From positions 310,001-374,000 of the forward strand of contig NZ_JAPCHY010000001.1 of the NCBI RefSeq assembly GCF_026107455.2: a stretch of DNA of 64,000 nt, written 5' to 3'. The translations under genes were made by a program, and so were the position numbers. The notes under the pieces are model-generated. The model made no database searches, was not told the origin of the DNA, and worked only from the letters and a program-made list of their open reading frames with translations. Source of the DNA: Xanthomonas chitinilytica (lineage in GTDB: Bacteria; Pseudomonadota; Gammaproteobacteria; Xanthomonadales; Xanthomonadaceae). The stretch's first letter is position 1, and every line of letters begins with the position of its first letter. Positions 25,691 to 33,488 of the stretch are shown here, piece after piece.

Positions 25691-27055
25691 TCAGCGCATC
25701 AGCACCACTTCCTCGGCCGAGGTCGGGTGGATCGCCACGGTCTCTTCCAGCTGGCGCTTGTTCACCCCCAGCTTCAACGCCACCGCGAACCCCTGCAGGA
25801 TCTCGTCGGCGCCCTCGCCGAGCAGGTGGATGCCGACCACTTTTTCGTCCTCGCCGGCACACACCAGCTTGAACAGGCTGCGCTGCGGCACGTCGGCCAG
25901 CGCCCGCAGCATCGGCCGGAAGTTGGCACGGTAGACACTGACCCGGTCGTGCTGCCGGCGCGCCTCGTCCTCGCCCAGCCCCACCTGCCCCAACGGCGGG
26001 TGCGAGAACACCACGCTGGCGATGTTGTCGTAGTCCAGCTTCGCCTCCGGCTCGCCGCCGAACAGGCGGTCCATCAGCCGTCGCGCGGCGGCGATCGCCA
26101 CCGGCGTCAGCCCGACCTTGCCGGCCACGTCGCCCACGGCATGGATGCTGGGCACCGAGGTGGTCTGGTACTCGTCCACCACGATCTCGTCCTTCTCGCC
26201 GATCCCGATGCCCAGCGCTTCCAGCCCGAGGTCGGCGCTGTTGGGGCGGCGCCCGGTGGCGAAGAACACCTGGTCGAACTCGCACTCGTGCGGACCGTCG
26301 TGGCCGATCGCGCGTACCCGCCCGGTTGCGCCCTGCTGCAGTTCGCGCAGGCGATAGCCGAAATGCAGCCGCACGCCCTGCTGGTGCAGGTTTTCGGCCA
26401 GTTGCTGCGCCAGCTCGGCGTCGAACCGCTCCAGCAGCCGCGACCCGCGCACCAGCAGGCTGACCTGGCTGCCCAGCGCCTGCAGCAGGCCGGCCAGTTC
26501 CACCGCGATGTAGCCACCGCCGACGATGGCCACCCGCTCCGGCGCCTGCCGCAGGTTGAAGAAATCGTCCGAGACCAGGCCCAGTCCGGTGCCGGGAATG
26601 TCCGGGCGCAACGGATGCGCGCCGGTGGCGATGACGATCTGTCCGGCGCTGAGGCGGATGCCGTCGCTGCATTCCACCGTGTGCGCGTCGACCAGCCGGC
26701 CGCGACGCGGCACCCGCACCACGCCGATCTCGTCCAGCCGCCGCAGGTAGCTGGCATGGATGCCGGCGATGTAACGCTGGCGGTGCACCACCAGTTCTTC
26801 CCACGCCAGCCGCGGCCGCGCCGGCACGTCGAAGCCCATCGCCGACGCCAGCTCGATCCTGCCGGCCAGGTCGGCCGCCAGCCACATCGCCTTCTTCGGC
26901 ACGCAGCCGGCATTGACGCAGGTGCCGCCCAGTTCGTCCGGCTCCAGCAGCGCCACGCGGGCGCCGTGGTGGACCGCGCGGAACGCCGCCGCCAGGCCGC
27001 CGGAACCACCGCCGAGCACCACCAGGTCGTAGTCGTGGCTGCCGTTCGCATTCAT
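25691..27055 (-). CDS. gor: Glutathione-disulfide reductase
   Basis: A 454-residue flavoenzyme. It has the FAD motif VVLGGGSGGLAAA (12-24), the redox disulphide Cys46/Cys51 in GGTCVNAGCVPKK, a NADPH-binding motif IVGGGYIAVELAG near 180, the second FAD motif SVPSIHAVGDVAG, and the C-terminal active-site HPTSAEE. The HxxxxEE ending and CVNAGCVPKK fit glutathione reductase rather than dihydrolipoamide dehydrogenase. It keeps the cytoplasmic glutathione pool reduced. The ATG at 27055 overlaps the stop of the upstream dadA-like gene (ATGA), so it is the last gene of a three-gene operon. Confidence 0.9.
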   Translation of the reverse strand: MNANGSHDYDLVVLGGGSGGLAAAFRAVHHGARVALLEPDELGGTCVNAGCVPKKAMWLAADLAGRIELASAMGFDVPARPRLAWEELVVHRQRYIAGIHASYLRRLDEIGVVRVPRRGRLVDAHTVECSDGIRLSAGQIVIATGAHPLRPDIPGTGLGLVSDDFFNLRQAPERVAIVGGGYIAVELAGLLQALGSQVSLLVRGSRLLERFDAELAQQLAENLHQQGVRLHFGYRLRELQQGATGRVRAIGHDGPHECEFDQVFFATGRRPNSADLGLEALGIGIGEKDEIVVDEYQTTSVPSIHAVGDVAGKVGLTPVAIAAARRLMDRLFGGEPEAKLDYDNIASVVFSHPPLGQVGLGEDEARRQHDRVSVYRANFRPMLRALADVPQRSLFKLVCAGEDEKVVGIHLLGEGADEILQGFAVALKLGVNKRQLEETVAIHPTSAEEVVLMR

Positions 27056-28308
27056 TGGAAACGCTCCGCCCGGTAGGGTGCCGGATCGATCGCGGGCACC
27101 TGCCCGGTGATGAGGTCGGCCATCAGTTGTCCGCTCGCACAGCTCATGCTGATGCCGAGCATGCCATGTCCGGCCGCGAGCCAGACGTGAGGATGCCGCG
27201 GCGAACGCCCGAGCACCGGCATGTCGTCCCAGGTCATCGGCCGCCAGCCGAACCAGCGCTCCTGCACCACCTCGCCCAGCGGTTGGTGCAGGTATTGCCG
27301 CGCGGCGTGCTCCAGCGCGCCCATGCGGGCCGGGTTGAGGCGGCCGTCGTGGCCGGAGAATTCCATGGTGCCGCCCAGCCGCAGCGCCCCTTCCCAGGCG
27401 ATCACGAATACCGAACGGTCCTTGAGCACCACCGGCCGGCTCGGCACCCGCGGCGGCCGGCTGCAGGTGATCGAATAACCCTTGCCGGCCTGTACCGGCA
27501 GCTTCACCCCGAGCATCGCCGCCAGCCGTGGCGACCACGGGCCGGTGGCCAGCACCAGCTCGCGGCCGCGGCGCTCGCCGAGCCGGGTCCGCACCCGCAC
27601 GCCGTCGGCATCGGGATCGAACGCTTCGACTTCGCACTGTTCCTCGATCGCCACGCCGCGCGCGTGCAGCACACGCGCCAGTTCGGCGGTGTAGCGGTCC
27701 GGCCGCAACCGCGCATCGCCGGGAAAACGGATCGCGCCCACCACGCCGTCGCGGAACGCCGGCTCCTGTTGCAGGTATTCGCGCCCGTCGACGATCTCGG
27801 TAGCGATGCCCAGTTGCTGCAGCGCCTCGCATTCGGCCGCGTGCAGTTCGAAGTTGCGCGGCTGGCGGAACACGTAGTCCAGCCCCTCCTCGCCGAACTC
27901 GCAGTCCAGCCGGTAACGCCCGACCCAGTCGGCCAGCCGCTGCCGCGAATCGTTGAGCAGCGCCGCGCGGCCGCGCGTGCTCTGCAGCCAGTCATGGCGG
28001 TTGCAGCGCGCGGCGAAGCGCAGCAACCAGCGCCACAGCGCCGGGTCCAGCCGCGGCGGGATGTACAGCGGCGCCTGCGGCGACAGCATCCAGCGCAGCG
28101 CGCGCAGCGGCACGCCCGGCGCCGCCAGTGGCGGCGCATGGCTGGGAGTGATGGTGCCGCAGTTGCCGTGCGAGGTGCCGCCGCCGACGCGGCCGGCCTC
28201 CAGCAGGCGCACGCTGCGCCCGGCTTCGGAAAGCGCCAGTGCCGTGGCCAGGCCGATGGCGCCGGCACCGATGATCAGGACATCGTCGCGAGGGGGATTC
28301 ACCGCCAC
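27052..28308 (-). CDS. FAD-dependent D-amino acid dehydrogenase (DadA family)
   Basis: A 418-residue protein with the N-terminal dinucleotide fold DDVLIIGAGAIGLATALALS (9-28) and GGGTSHGNCGTITPSH (about 42-57), typical of DadA. The C-terminal GWRPMTWDDMPVLGRSPRHP and AAGHGMLGISMS also follow the family. DadA-type enzymes oxidise D-amino acids (mainly D-alanine) at the membrane, passing electrons to quinone. Substrate range is uncertain. It is coupled to gor downstream and begins 3 bases after the DUF418 stop. Confidence 0.85.
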   Translation of the reverse strand: MAVNPPRDDVLIIGAGAIGLATALALSEAGRSVRLLEAGRVGGGTSHGNCGTITPSHAPPLAAPGVPLRALRWMLSPQAPLYIPPRLDPALWRWLLRFAARCNRHDWLQSTRGRAALLNDSRQRLADWVGRYRLDCEFGEEGLDYVFRQPRNFELHAAECEALQQLGIATEIVDGREYLQQEPAFRDGVVGAIRFPGDARLRPDRYTAELARVLHARGVAIEEQCEVEAFDPDADGVRVRTRLGERRGRELVLATGPWSPRLAAMLGVKLPVQAGKGYSITCSRPPRVPSRPVVLKDRSVFVIAWEGALRLGGTMEFSGHDGRLNPARMGALEHAARQYLHQPLGEVVQERWFGWRPMTWDDMPVLGRSPRHPHVWLAAGHGMLGISMSCASGQLMADLITGQVPAIDPAPYRAERFQ

Positions 28309-28311
28309 AGT

Positions 28312-29535
28312 CTATGCCTGCGCCGGCGCCCGCCTCCGCATCGGCGGCCAGCGCAGGTAGGTCGCCGCGCGCCACAGCCATTCCAGCGGCCCGAACTGGA
28401 ACCGGCGCAGCCAGCAATGGCTCAGCAGCACCTGCACGACGAACAGCGCCGCCGCGAAAGGCAACTGCCACGCCCGCGGCATCCGCTCGAACCAGCCCAG
28501 CCCGTAGCCGTAGAACACGAAGGTGCATACCAGCGATTGCGCCACGTAGTTGGTCAGGGCCATGCGCCCGGCCGGCGCCAGCCACCGCAGCGCCGCGCGC
28601 CAGCGCACCAGCCAGCCCAGGTAACCCAGGCACATCAGCAGCCCGGCCAGGGCCGAAAGCGCGTAGGTCGCCGCCAGCGGCAGGTCGAAACGCCCCGGCG
28701 CCAGCCATGGATCGCGCCAGACGCTGCCCAGCATCAGCGCCAGCCCCAGCGGCAGCGCGACCCAGCGCAGGCAGGCGAACAGGCGCCGGTGCCGTTCCGG
28801 GTCGGCGATGGCGCCGCTGCGCACGAACCATGCGCCGAGCAGGAACATCCCGAAGATCTCCGGCCCGACCACCAGCAGCCCCTGCAGCGCGGCCGCCACG
28901 TCGCGCGCACGCTGCACGAAGGCCTCGGACCAGCTGCCATGTCCGTAGGCCTGGCGTTGCGCCTCGATCTTCTGCATCGCCAGCACGACGCCTTGTTCGG
29001 CATCTTCCGGCGCCAGCGCCGACAGCGACAGCAGCGCCGCCAGCACCAGCATCAACGCCGGCCCCGCCAGGTACGATGCGGTCCCCAGCGCCGGCAGCCA
29101 GCTCCGTGGCGCTTCGCGGAAGGGCGGCAGGAACAGCGACAGCAGCGCATAGGCCACCAGGATGTCGCCGGACCAGACCAGCAGCGCGTGCGCCAGCCCG
29201 ATGCAGAGCAGGACCAGGCTGCGACGCAGGTACAGCGGCGAGAACTCGCGGCCGGCCGCCGCGGCCCGCTGCGCCATCACCGCAAAGCCCATGCCGAACA
29301 GCAGCGAGAACAGGGTGAAGAACTTGCCCTGCACGAACACATAGACCAGCGCGTCGGCCCAGTGGTCGGCGCCCTGCCAGCGCGGGTCGATGCCGGTGAA
29401 CGCCAGGTCCATCGGGCCGCCGAAGGCCTCCATGTTCATCAGCAGGATGCCCAGCAGGGCGAAACCGCGCAGCGCATCCAGCGTGGCGATGCGCTCGGCC
29501 GGTGCGACGGGCTGCAAGGCGGAAGTCGTGGTCAC
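28312..29535 (-). CDS. DUF418 family membrane protein (YeiB-like)
   Basis: A 407-residue protein. The GTG start at 29535 gives VTTTSALQPVAPAERIATLD, leading into the DUF418 signature LDALRGFALLGILLMNMEAF. About nine or ten membrane helices follow, with the conserved C-terminal region PAGRMALTNYVAQSLVCTFVFYG typical of YeiB proteins. The family is related to acyltransferase-like membrane proteins but its function is unknown. It is first in a minus-strand operon with dadA-like and gor genes. Confidence 0.85.
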   Translation of the reverse strand: MTTTSALQPVAPAERIATLDALRGFALLGILLMNMEAFGGPMDLAFTGIDPRWQGADHWADALVYVFVQGKFFTLFSLLFGMGFAVMAQRAAAAGREFSPLYLRRSLVLLCIGLAHALLVWSGDILVAYALLSLFLPPFREAPRSWLPALGTASYLAGPALMLVLAALLSLSALAPEDAEQGVVLAMQKIEAQRQAYGHGSWSEAFVQRARDVAAALQGLLVVGPEIFGMFLLGAWFVRSGAIADPERHRRLFACLRWVALPLGLALMLGSVWRDPWLAPGRFDLPLAATYALSALAGLLMCLGYLGWLVRWRAALRWLAPAGRMALTNYVAQSLVCTFVFYGYGLGWFERMPRAWQLPFAAALFVVQVLLSHCWLRRFQFGPLEWLWRAATYLRWPPMRRRAPAQA

Positions 29536-29606
29536 GGGGTCTGCGCGTGCGGAAAGGCGGCGATTAGAGCATGGAGTGCGGCCACGCAGCGCCGGCCGCA
29601 AACGCG

Positions 29607-29628
29607 ACGGCCCGCCGAAGCGGGCCGT
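29607..29628 (-). terminator. Hairpin downstream of slyD
   Basis: ACGGCCCGC and GCGGGCCGT form a perfect 9-bp stem with a 4-base loop (minus-strand TTCG), 30 bases past the slyD stop at 29659. No long T-run follows, only CGCGTTT. It is placed to end slyD and to separate it from the DUF418 operon. Confidence 0.6.
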
Positions 29629-29658
29629 GCGTGGCATTCCGGTGGAGCGGAAGAGCGG

Positions 29659-30138
29659 TCAGTGCTGGTGGCCGCCGTCGCCGTGCACGTGGCCGTGCTG
29701 CACTTCTTCCTCGCTGGCCTCGCGCACCTCGACGATCTCCACGTCGAAGTGCAGGTCCTTGCCGGCCATCGGGTGGTTCAGGTCGACGTCGACCACGGTC
29801 ATGCCGACCTTCTCCACGGTCACCGCACGCGGGCCGAAGTTGGTCTGCAGCACCACCTGCATGCCCGGCTGCAGCCGGGTGTTGCCGAAATGCTTCTTCG
29901 GCACGCGCTGGGTCATGCCGTCGCGGCGCTCGCCGTAGGCTTCCGCGGCAACCACGTCCACGCCGAAGCTGTCGCCGGCCGCCTTGTCCATCATGGCGTT
30001 TTCCAGGCCCGGGATGATGTTGCCGTGGCCGATCAGGATGGCCATGGGGTCGCGGTCCCTGGAGCTTTCGATCGGCTCCTGGCCGACTTCGGACACGGTG
30101 TAGTGGAAACGGACGACGCGGTCTTTTTCGATCTTCAT
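29659..30138 (-). CDS. slyD: FKBP-type peptidyl-prolyl isomerase SlyD
   Basis: A 159-residue protein from ATG 30138. The FKBP half-domain starts MKIEKDRVVRFHYTV, with the AILIGHGNIIPGLENAM segment, and is interrupted by the insert-in-flap chaperone domain (about 70-120). The tail is histidine-rich (HGHVHGDGGHQH) and probably binds nickel or other metals, as in E. coli SlyD, though it is shorter. SlyD is a cytoplasmic folding helper and metallochaperone. Monocistronic, with a hairpin following. Confidence 0.92.
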   Translation of the reverse strand: MKIEKDRVVRFHYTVSEVGQEPIESSRDRDPMAILIGHGNIIPGLENAMMDKAAGDSFGVDVVAAEAYGERRDGMTQRVPKKHFGNTRLQPGMQVVLQTNFGPRAVTVEKVGMTVVDVDLNHPMAGKDLHFDVEIVEVREASEEEVQHGHVHGDGGHQH

Positions 30139-30249
30139 TCGCAACTCTGTGGCTGTGGCTGCCCGGTGGCAGACGGTGGGACGGCTTGTCGGCCGCCGGG
30201 TACGCCGCCATCATGGCGACCTTCCAAGGTGGCGCATTATCCGGGCTCC

Positions 30250-30774
30250 ATGCACAACACGCCAGTTTCCCCCGCTGTCCGGCTGCTGGCCGCCGCATCG
30301 CTGGCCCTGCTGCTGGCCGCCTGTGGCCATGCCCCGGTCAAGGCCCCGGTTTCCGGCGGCGGCCCGTCCTGGCCGCATGTCGCCCCGAGCAACCCGGCCG
30401 CCGCCAACGCCGTGCTGATGCGCGCCCTGGGCCTGGTCGGCACGCCCTACCGCTATGGCGGCAACACCCCCGAATCCGGCTTCGACTGCAGCGGACTGGT
30501 CAACTACGTCTACCGCGACATGCTCGACCTGCGGCTGCCGCGGACCTCGAAGGACCTGGCCGCGGTGCAGGGGCCGAAGATCGAACCGCGCAGGCTGGCC
30601 GCCGGCGACCTGGTGTTCTTCGGCAACCGCGGCCAGGTCTGGCACGTCGGCATCTACGTCGGCGAAGGCCGTTTCGTGCACGCGCCCAGCACCGGCGGGA
30701 CCGTCCGCCTGGACTACCTGGACAACGACTACTGGCGCGGCCACTACAGCGGCGCGAAGCGGGTATTGCATTAA
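30250..30774 (+). CDS. NlpC/P60 lipoprotein, peptidoglycan endopeptidase
   Basis: A 174-residue lipoprotein: lipobox LLAAC with Cys25 after a clear signal sequence. The NlpC/P60 domain spans about 55-170, with catalytic Cys80 in SGFDCSGLVNYVYRD, His in VWHVGIYVGEGRF and the following HAPS. This is the E. coli Spr/MepS-like size class, which cuts peptide cross-links in the cell wall. A second member of the same family follows. The two share the segments LVFFG and HVGIYVGEGRF, so an old duplication is likely. Confidence 0.88.
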   Translation: MHNTPVSPAVRLLAAASLALLLAACGHAPVKAPVSGGGPSWPHVAPSNPAAANAVLMRALGLVGTPYRYGGNTPESGFDCSGLVNYVYRDMLDLRLPRTSKDLAAVQGPKIEPRRLAAGDLVFFGNRGQVWHVGIYVGEGRFVHAPSTGGTVRLDYLDNDYWRGHYSGAKRVLH

Positions 30775-30775
30775 T

Positions 30776-30791
30776 TGTGATGAATATCACA
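30776..30791. promoter_or_regulatory. Perfect CRP/Clp-type palindrome
   Basis: TGTGATGAATATCACA is an exact TGTGA-N6-TCACA site. In Xanthomonadaceae this sequence is bound by Clp, a CRP homologue whose DNA binding is inhibited by cyclic-di-GMP. It starts two bases after the stop of the first NlpC/P60 gene, in a short AT-rich stretch (30771-30830) that stands out from the GC-rich surroundings. It lies about 90-105 bp upstream of the second NlpC/P60 start, a plausible activator position. Confidence 0.75.
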
Positions 30792-30880
30792 AAACAAGTA
30801 ACGAATATTTAACGAAATTTGCACCTTTCACCTGCTCCCGCAGGGCATCATCGCCCATCGATTTTTTCTGTGACCGCCGC

Positions 30881-31660
30881 GTGACGACTGACGACCTGAC
30901 TTGCCAAGGCCAGACCGCCGCCCCATTGCGAAGCGCCCGCCGCGTTTTTTGTACCCTCGCCTTCTGTGTTGCCGCACTGCCGGCATTCGCGCAGACCGCT
31001 GTTCCCGCCGACGCCGGCACCGAGATGGCAGCCGAAACCGTCGTCGCGGCGCCCGCCGCCAAGCCCGCGGGCAAGCCTGAAACCACCCGCAGCAAGGCCG
31101 ACAGCGCCGCCACCGCCACCCTCGCGGCGTTGCTGCCGCACCTGGCGACCAGCGACACCATCCCGCTGATGGACCGCTCGGCGATGTTCGCCGGCGACCT
31201 GAGCCGTCTGCTCGCCAACTACGACGTGTCCCAGGGCACGGTCGCCAGCACCGAGCTGGCCGCCATCAACGAGGACGGCAAGGTGCAGTCGCTGCTGCGC
31301 CGGGCCATGACCCTGCTCGGCACCCCCTACCGCTGGGGCGGCACCTCGCCGGATGCCGGTTTCGACTGCAGCGGGCTGGTCGGCTATGTCTTCCGCACCG
31401 CGCTGGGCATCGAGCTGCCGCGCGTCTCGCGCGAGATGGCCCGCAACACCGACGCCGAGCTGATCAAGGACCGCGCCGCGCTGGCGGCCGGCGATCTGGT
31501 CTTCTTCGGCCGCAAGGGCCGGGTCGACCACGTCGGCATCTACGTCGGCGAAGGCCGTTTCCTGCACGCGCCCAGCCGCGGCAAGGACGTGCGCGTGGAC
31601 ACCCTGCTCAGCGGCTACTGGGGCGGGAAGTTCATGCAGGCGCGGCGCATGGACCTCTGA
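30881..31660 (+). CDS. Secreted NlpC/P60 cell-wall hydrolase
   Basis: A 259-residue protein from GTG 30881; TTG 30926 is an alternative that would give a shorter signal peptide. The hydrophobic core VFCTLAFCVAALPAFAQ is followed by an Ala/Pro/Lys spacer (about 40-75) and a linker. The catalytic domain is at about 130-255: Cys163 in AGFDCSGLVGYVFRT, His in VDHVGIYVGEGRF, then HAPSRG. Not a lipoprotein, unlike its neighbour. Probably a periplasmic or secreted endopeptidase acting on peptidoglycan. The Clp-type site upstream suggests control together with biofilm or secretion genes. Confidence 0.85.
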   Translation: MTTDDLTCQGQTAAPLRSARRVFCTLAFCVAALPAFAQTAVPADAGTEMAAETVVAAPAAKPAGKPETTRSKADSAATATLAALLPHLATSDTIPLMDRSAMFAGDLSRLLANYDVSQGTVASTELAAINEDGKVQSLLRRAMTLLGTPYRWGGTSPDAGFDCSGLVGYVFRTALGIELPRVSREMARNTDAELIKDRAALAAGDLVFFGRKGRVDHVGIYVGEGRFLHAPSRGKDVRVDTLLSGYWGGKFMQARRMDL

Positions 31661-31762
31661 GGTTCCTGCCAACGCCGACTCCACGAAGGTCGCCGGCGTC
31701 ATGCCCGCGGCCTTTTTCGTGGTTCTTTCCATCCCGGCCATCGCGCTGTGGCCCGGAAAGCC

Positions 31763-31820
31763 CGCGACCGACGTCGCTCCTGCCGGTGGCAGGACACTGT
31801 AGGAGCGACGTCGGTCGCGA
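31763..31820. repeat. GTAG-type palindrome pair
   Basis: Left arm 31763-31783 (minus orientation, GTAG end changed to GCAG) and right arm 31799-31820 (plus orientation) form an inverted dimer with the GTAG ends facing inward around a 15-base loop. It sits in the gap after the second NlpC/P60 gene and may act as its transcript end. Confidence 0.75.
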
Positions 31821-32114
31821 CGAATGCCACCGGCCGCTGCACTTCCCCGCCATGGCGACATTCCTGAACCCGGCAACCGGGGGCCCGGCACCCGCGTCGA
31901 TACCGGAGGCTGTCCGGTTACCTGCGCCTGTCGCGTTATCAACTCTGTCTCGGCATCAGGATCTGCGGTATCGCGGCACTGGCAGACATTGGCAACCTCT
32001 TCATCCCGCTGCGCCGCGTGCGCGGACGGGACTGGAACCTGGCGTGGGGCGGCACGACCAACGGTTCATTCGGCGACTGCGCTCCGCCCGCGCACGATGG
32101 AATGGTGCAGGCGC

Positions 32115-33446
32115 ATGGCAGCAGTACCCGCTTTTCCGAAACGCTGCGTGATCTGGTTCGGACGTCCGCAGGCCCAGGAACGGGCCCTGCTCGCAGCAGC
32201 AGGCTGGCAGGTCCGTGAGATAGCGCCCGGCCAGCAGGCCGGCATCGGCATGCGCAGCGACGACCTGATCGTCGGCCTGGTCGACCTGCGCGGCGGCCTT
32301 TCCGACACGCTCGAGCACATCGAGCAACTGGTGGGCGAGCACCGGCACATGGCATTGATGGCGATGACCTCGCCGCGCACGCCACGCGGCGATCCGCGGG
32401 TGGAACGGCTGCTGGCCCACTGCATCGAGGACTTCGGCACCCCGTTCGATTCCAAGCGCATGATCGAGCGGTTGCAGCGGCTCGGGGGCGATCCAGCGCC
32501 CCCCCAGGGGAGCGGGCTGGACGCGCTGATCGGCGAAAGCCCGGCGATGCTGGCGATGCGCGCGGCGATCCGCAAGTTCGCGCCGGTCGACCTGCCGGTG
32601 CTGATCACCGGCGAAACCGGCACCGGCAAGGAAATGGCGGCGCATGCGCTGCACGAGCTCTCCCCGCGCCAGGGCCGTCCCTTCACCGCCATCAACTGCG
32701 GGGCGATCCCCTCCACCCTGGTGCAGTCGGAACTGTTCGGCCACGAACGCGGCGCCTTCACCGGGGCCACCACCCGCCGCCTGGGCCTGTTCGAGACCGC
32801 CAATGGCGGCACCGTGTTCCTGGACGAGATCGGCGACCTGCCGCTGGACGTGCAGACCAACCTGCTGCGGGTGCTGCAGGAAGGCACCATCGAGCGGGTG
32901 GGCAACAGCCAGCCGGTGCAGGTGGACGTGCGCGTGCTTGCCGCCACCCACGTCGACCTGGAACAGGCGGTGGAACAGGGACGCTTCCGCCGCGACCTGT
33001 ACTACCGCCTCAACGTGCTGCGGCTGCCGATGCCGGCGCTGCGCGAGCGCGGCAACGACATCGAGCTGCTGGCGCGCCACTTCCTGACGGCCTTCCGCGA
33101 GCGCCACCGCACCCGCGCGCGCGGCTTCTGCCGCGAGGCGCGCCTGGCGATGGAGCGGTTCCCGTGGCCCGGCAACGTGCGCGAACTGCTCAACCGGGTG
33201 CAGCGTGCGGCGATCATCGCCGAAGGCGAACTGATCACCTGCGCGGACCTGGAACTGGAAGACGACGAGGGCCGGAAGGGCGTGCTGGACATCGCCCGCA
33301 TCCAGGCCGAACGCGACGCCCTGCTCGCCTGCCTGCAGCAGAGCCAGTACAACGTCAGCGCCTGCGCCCGCCGCATGCAGGTCTCGCGGGTGACCGTCTA
33401 CCGCCTGTGCCGCAAGCACCGGCTGGAGCTGCAGGAACTGCGCTGA
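32115..33446 (+). CDS. Sigma-54-dependent transcriptional activator (VpsR/FleQ-like enhancer-binding protein)
   Basis: A 443-residue activator from ATG 32115 (ATG 32097 in frame is an alternative). The N-terminus (about 8-115) is receiver-like, with a single Asp in IVGLVDLRGG at the third-strand position. The AAA+ domain has Walker A GETGTGKE (166-173), the sigma-54 contact loop GAFTGA (213-218), Walker B VFLDEIGD (234-241) and an arginine finger region (GRFRRDLYYRLN). A C-terminal Fis-type helix-turn-helix is in NVSACARRMQVSRVTVYRLC. Such proteins bind upstream palindromes and drive open-complex formation at -24/-12 promoters. It is convergent with the fap-like operon, whose upstream region has a -24/-12 promoter and paired palindromes, so control of that operon is the leading hypothesis. 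Confidence 0.88.
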   Translation: MAAVPAFPKRCVIWFGRPQAQERALLAAAGWQVREIAPGQQAGIGMRSDDLIVGLVDLRGGLSDTLEHIEQLVGEHRHMALMAMTSPRTPRGDPRVERLLAHCIEDFGTPFDSKRMIERLQRLGGDPAPPQGSGLDALIGESPAMLAMRAAIRKFAPVDLPVLITGETGTGKEMAAHALHELSPRQGRPFTAINCGAIPSTLVQSELFGHERGAFTGATTRRLGLFETANGGTVFLDEIGDLPLDVQTNLLRVLQEGTIERVGNSQPVQVDVRVLAATHVDLEQAVEQGRFRRDLYYRLNVLRLPMPALRERGNDIELLARHFLTAFRERHRTRARGFCREARLAMERFPWPGNVRELLNRVQRAAIIAEGELITCADLELEDDEGRKGVLDIARIQAERDALLACLQQSQYNVSACARRMQVSRVTVYRLCRKHRLELQELR

Positions 33447-33454
33447 CCCTGCCC

Positions 33455-33479
33455 TCCGGCGCGGTCGGCCGGCGCCGGA
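33455..33479. terminator. Hairpin between convergent activator and fapF-like genes
   Basis: TCCGGCGC (33455-33462) pairs with GCGCCGGA (33472-33479) across a 9-base loop, between the two stop codons. There is no T-run on either side, so if it terminates transcription it does so weakly or with help. Confidence 0.35.
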
Positions 33480-33488
33480 TCCCCGCCG

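Noticed and set aside
27055..30774. A plus-strand open frame of about 1240 codons ending in the NlpC/P60 sequence
   Set aside because: Only its last 174 codons, from 30250 with lipobox and catalytic residues, are a gene. The rest is antisense to dadA, DUF418 and slyD.
30870..30885. GTG at 30870 as start of the second NlpC/P60 gene
   Set aside because: It is out of frame and meets a stop after four codons; GTG 30881 is in frame with the signal sequence.
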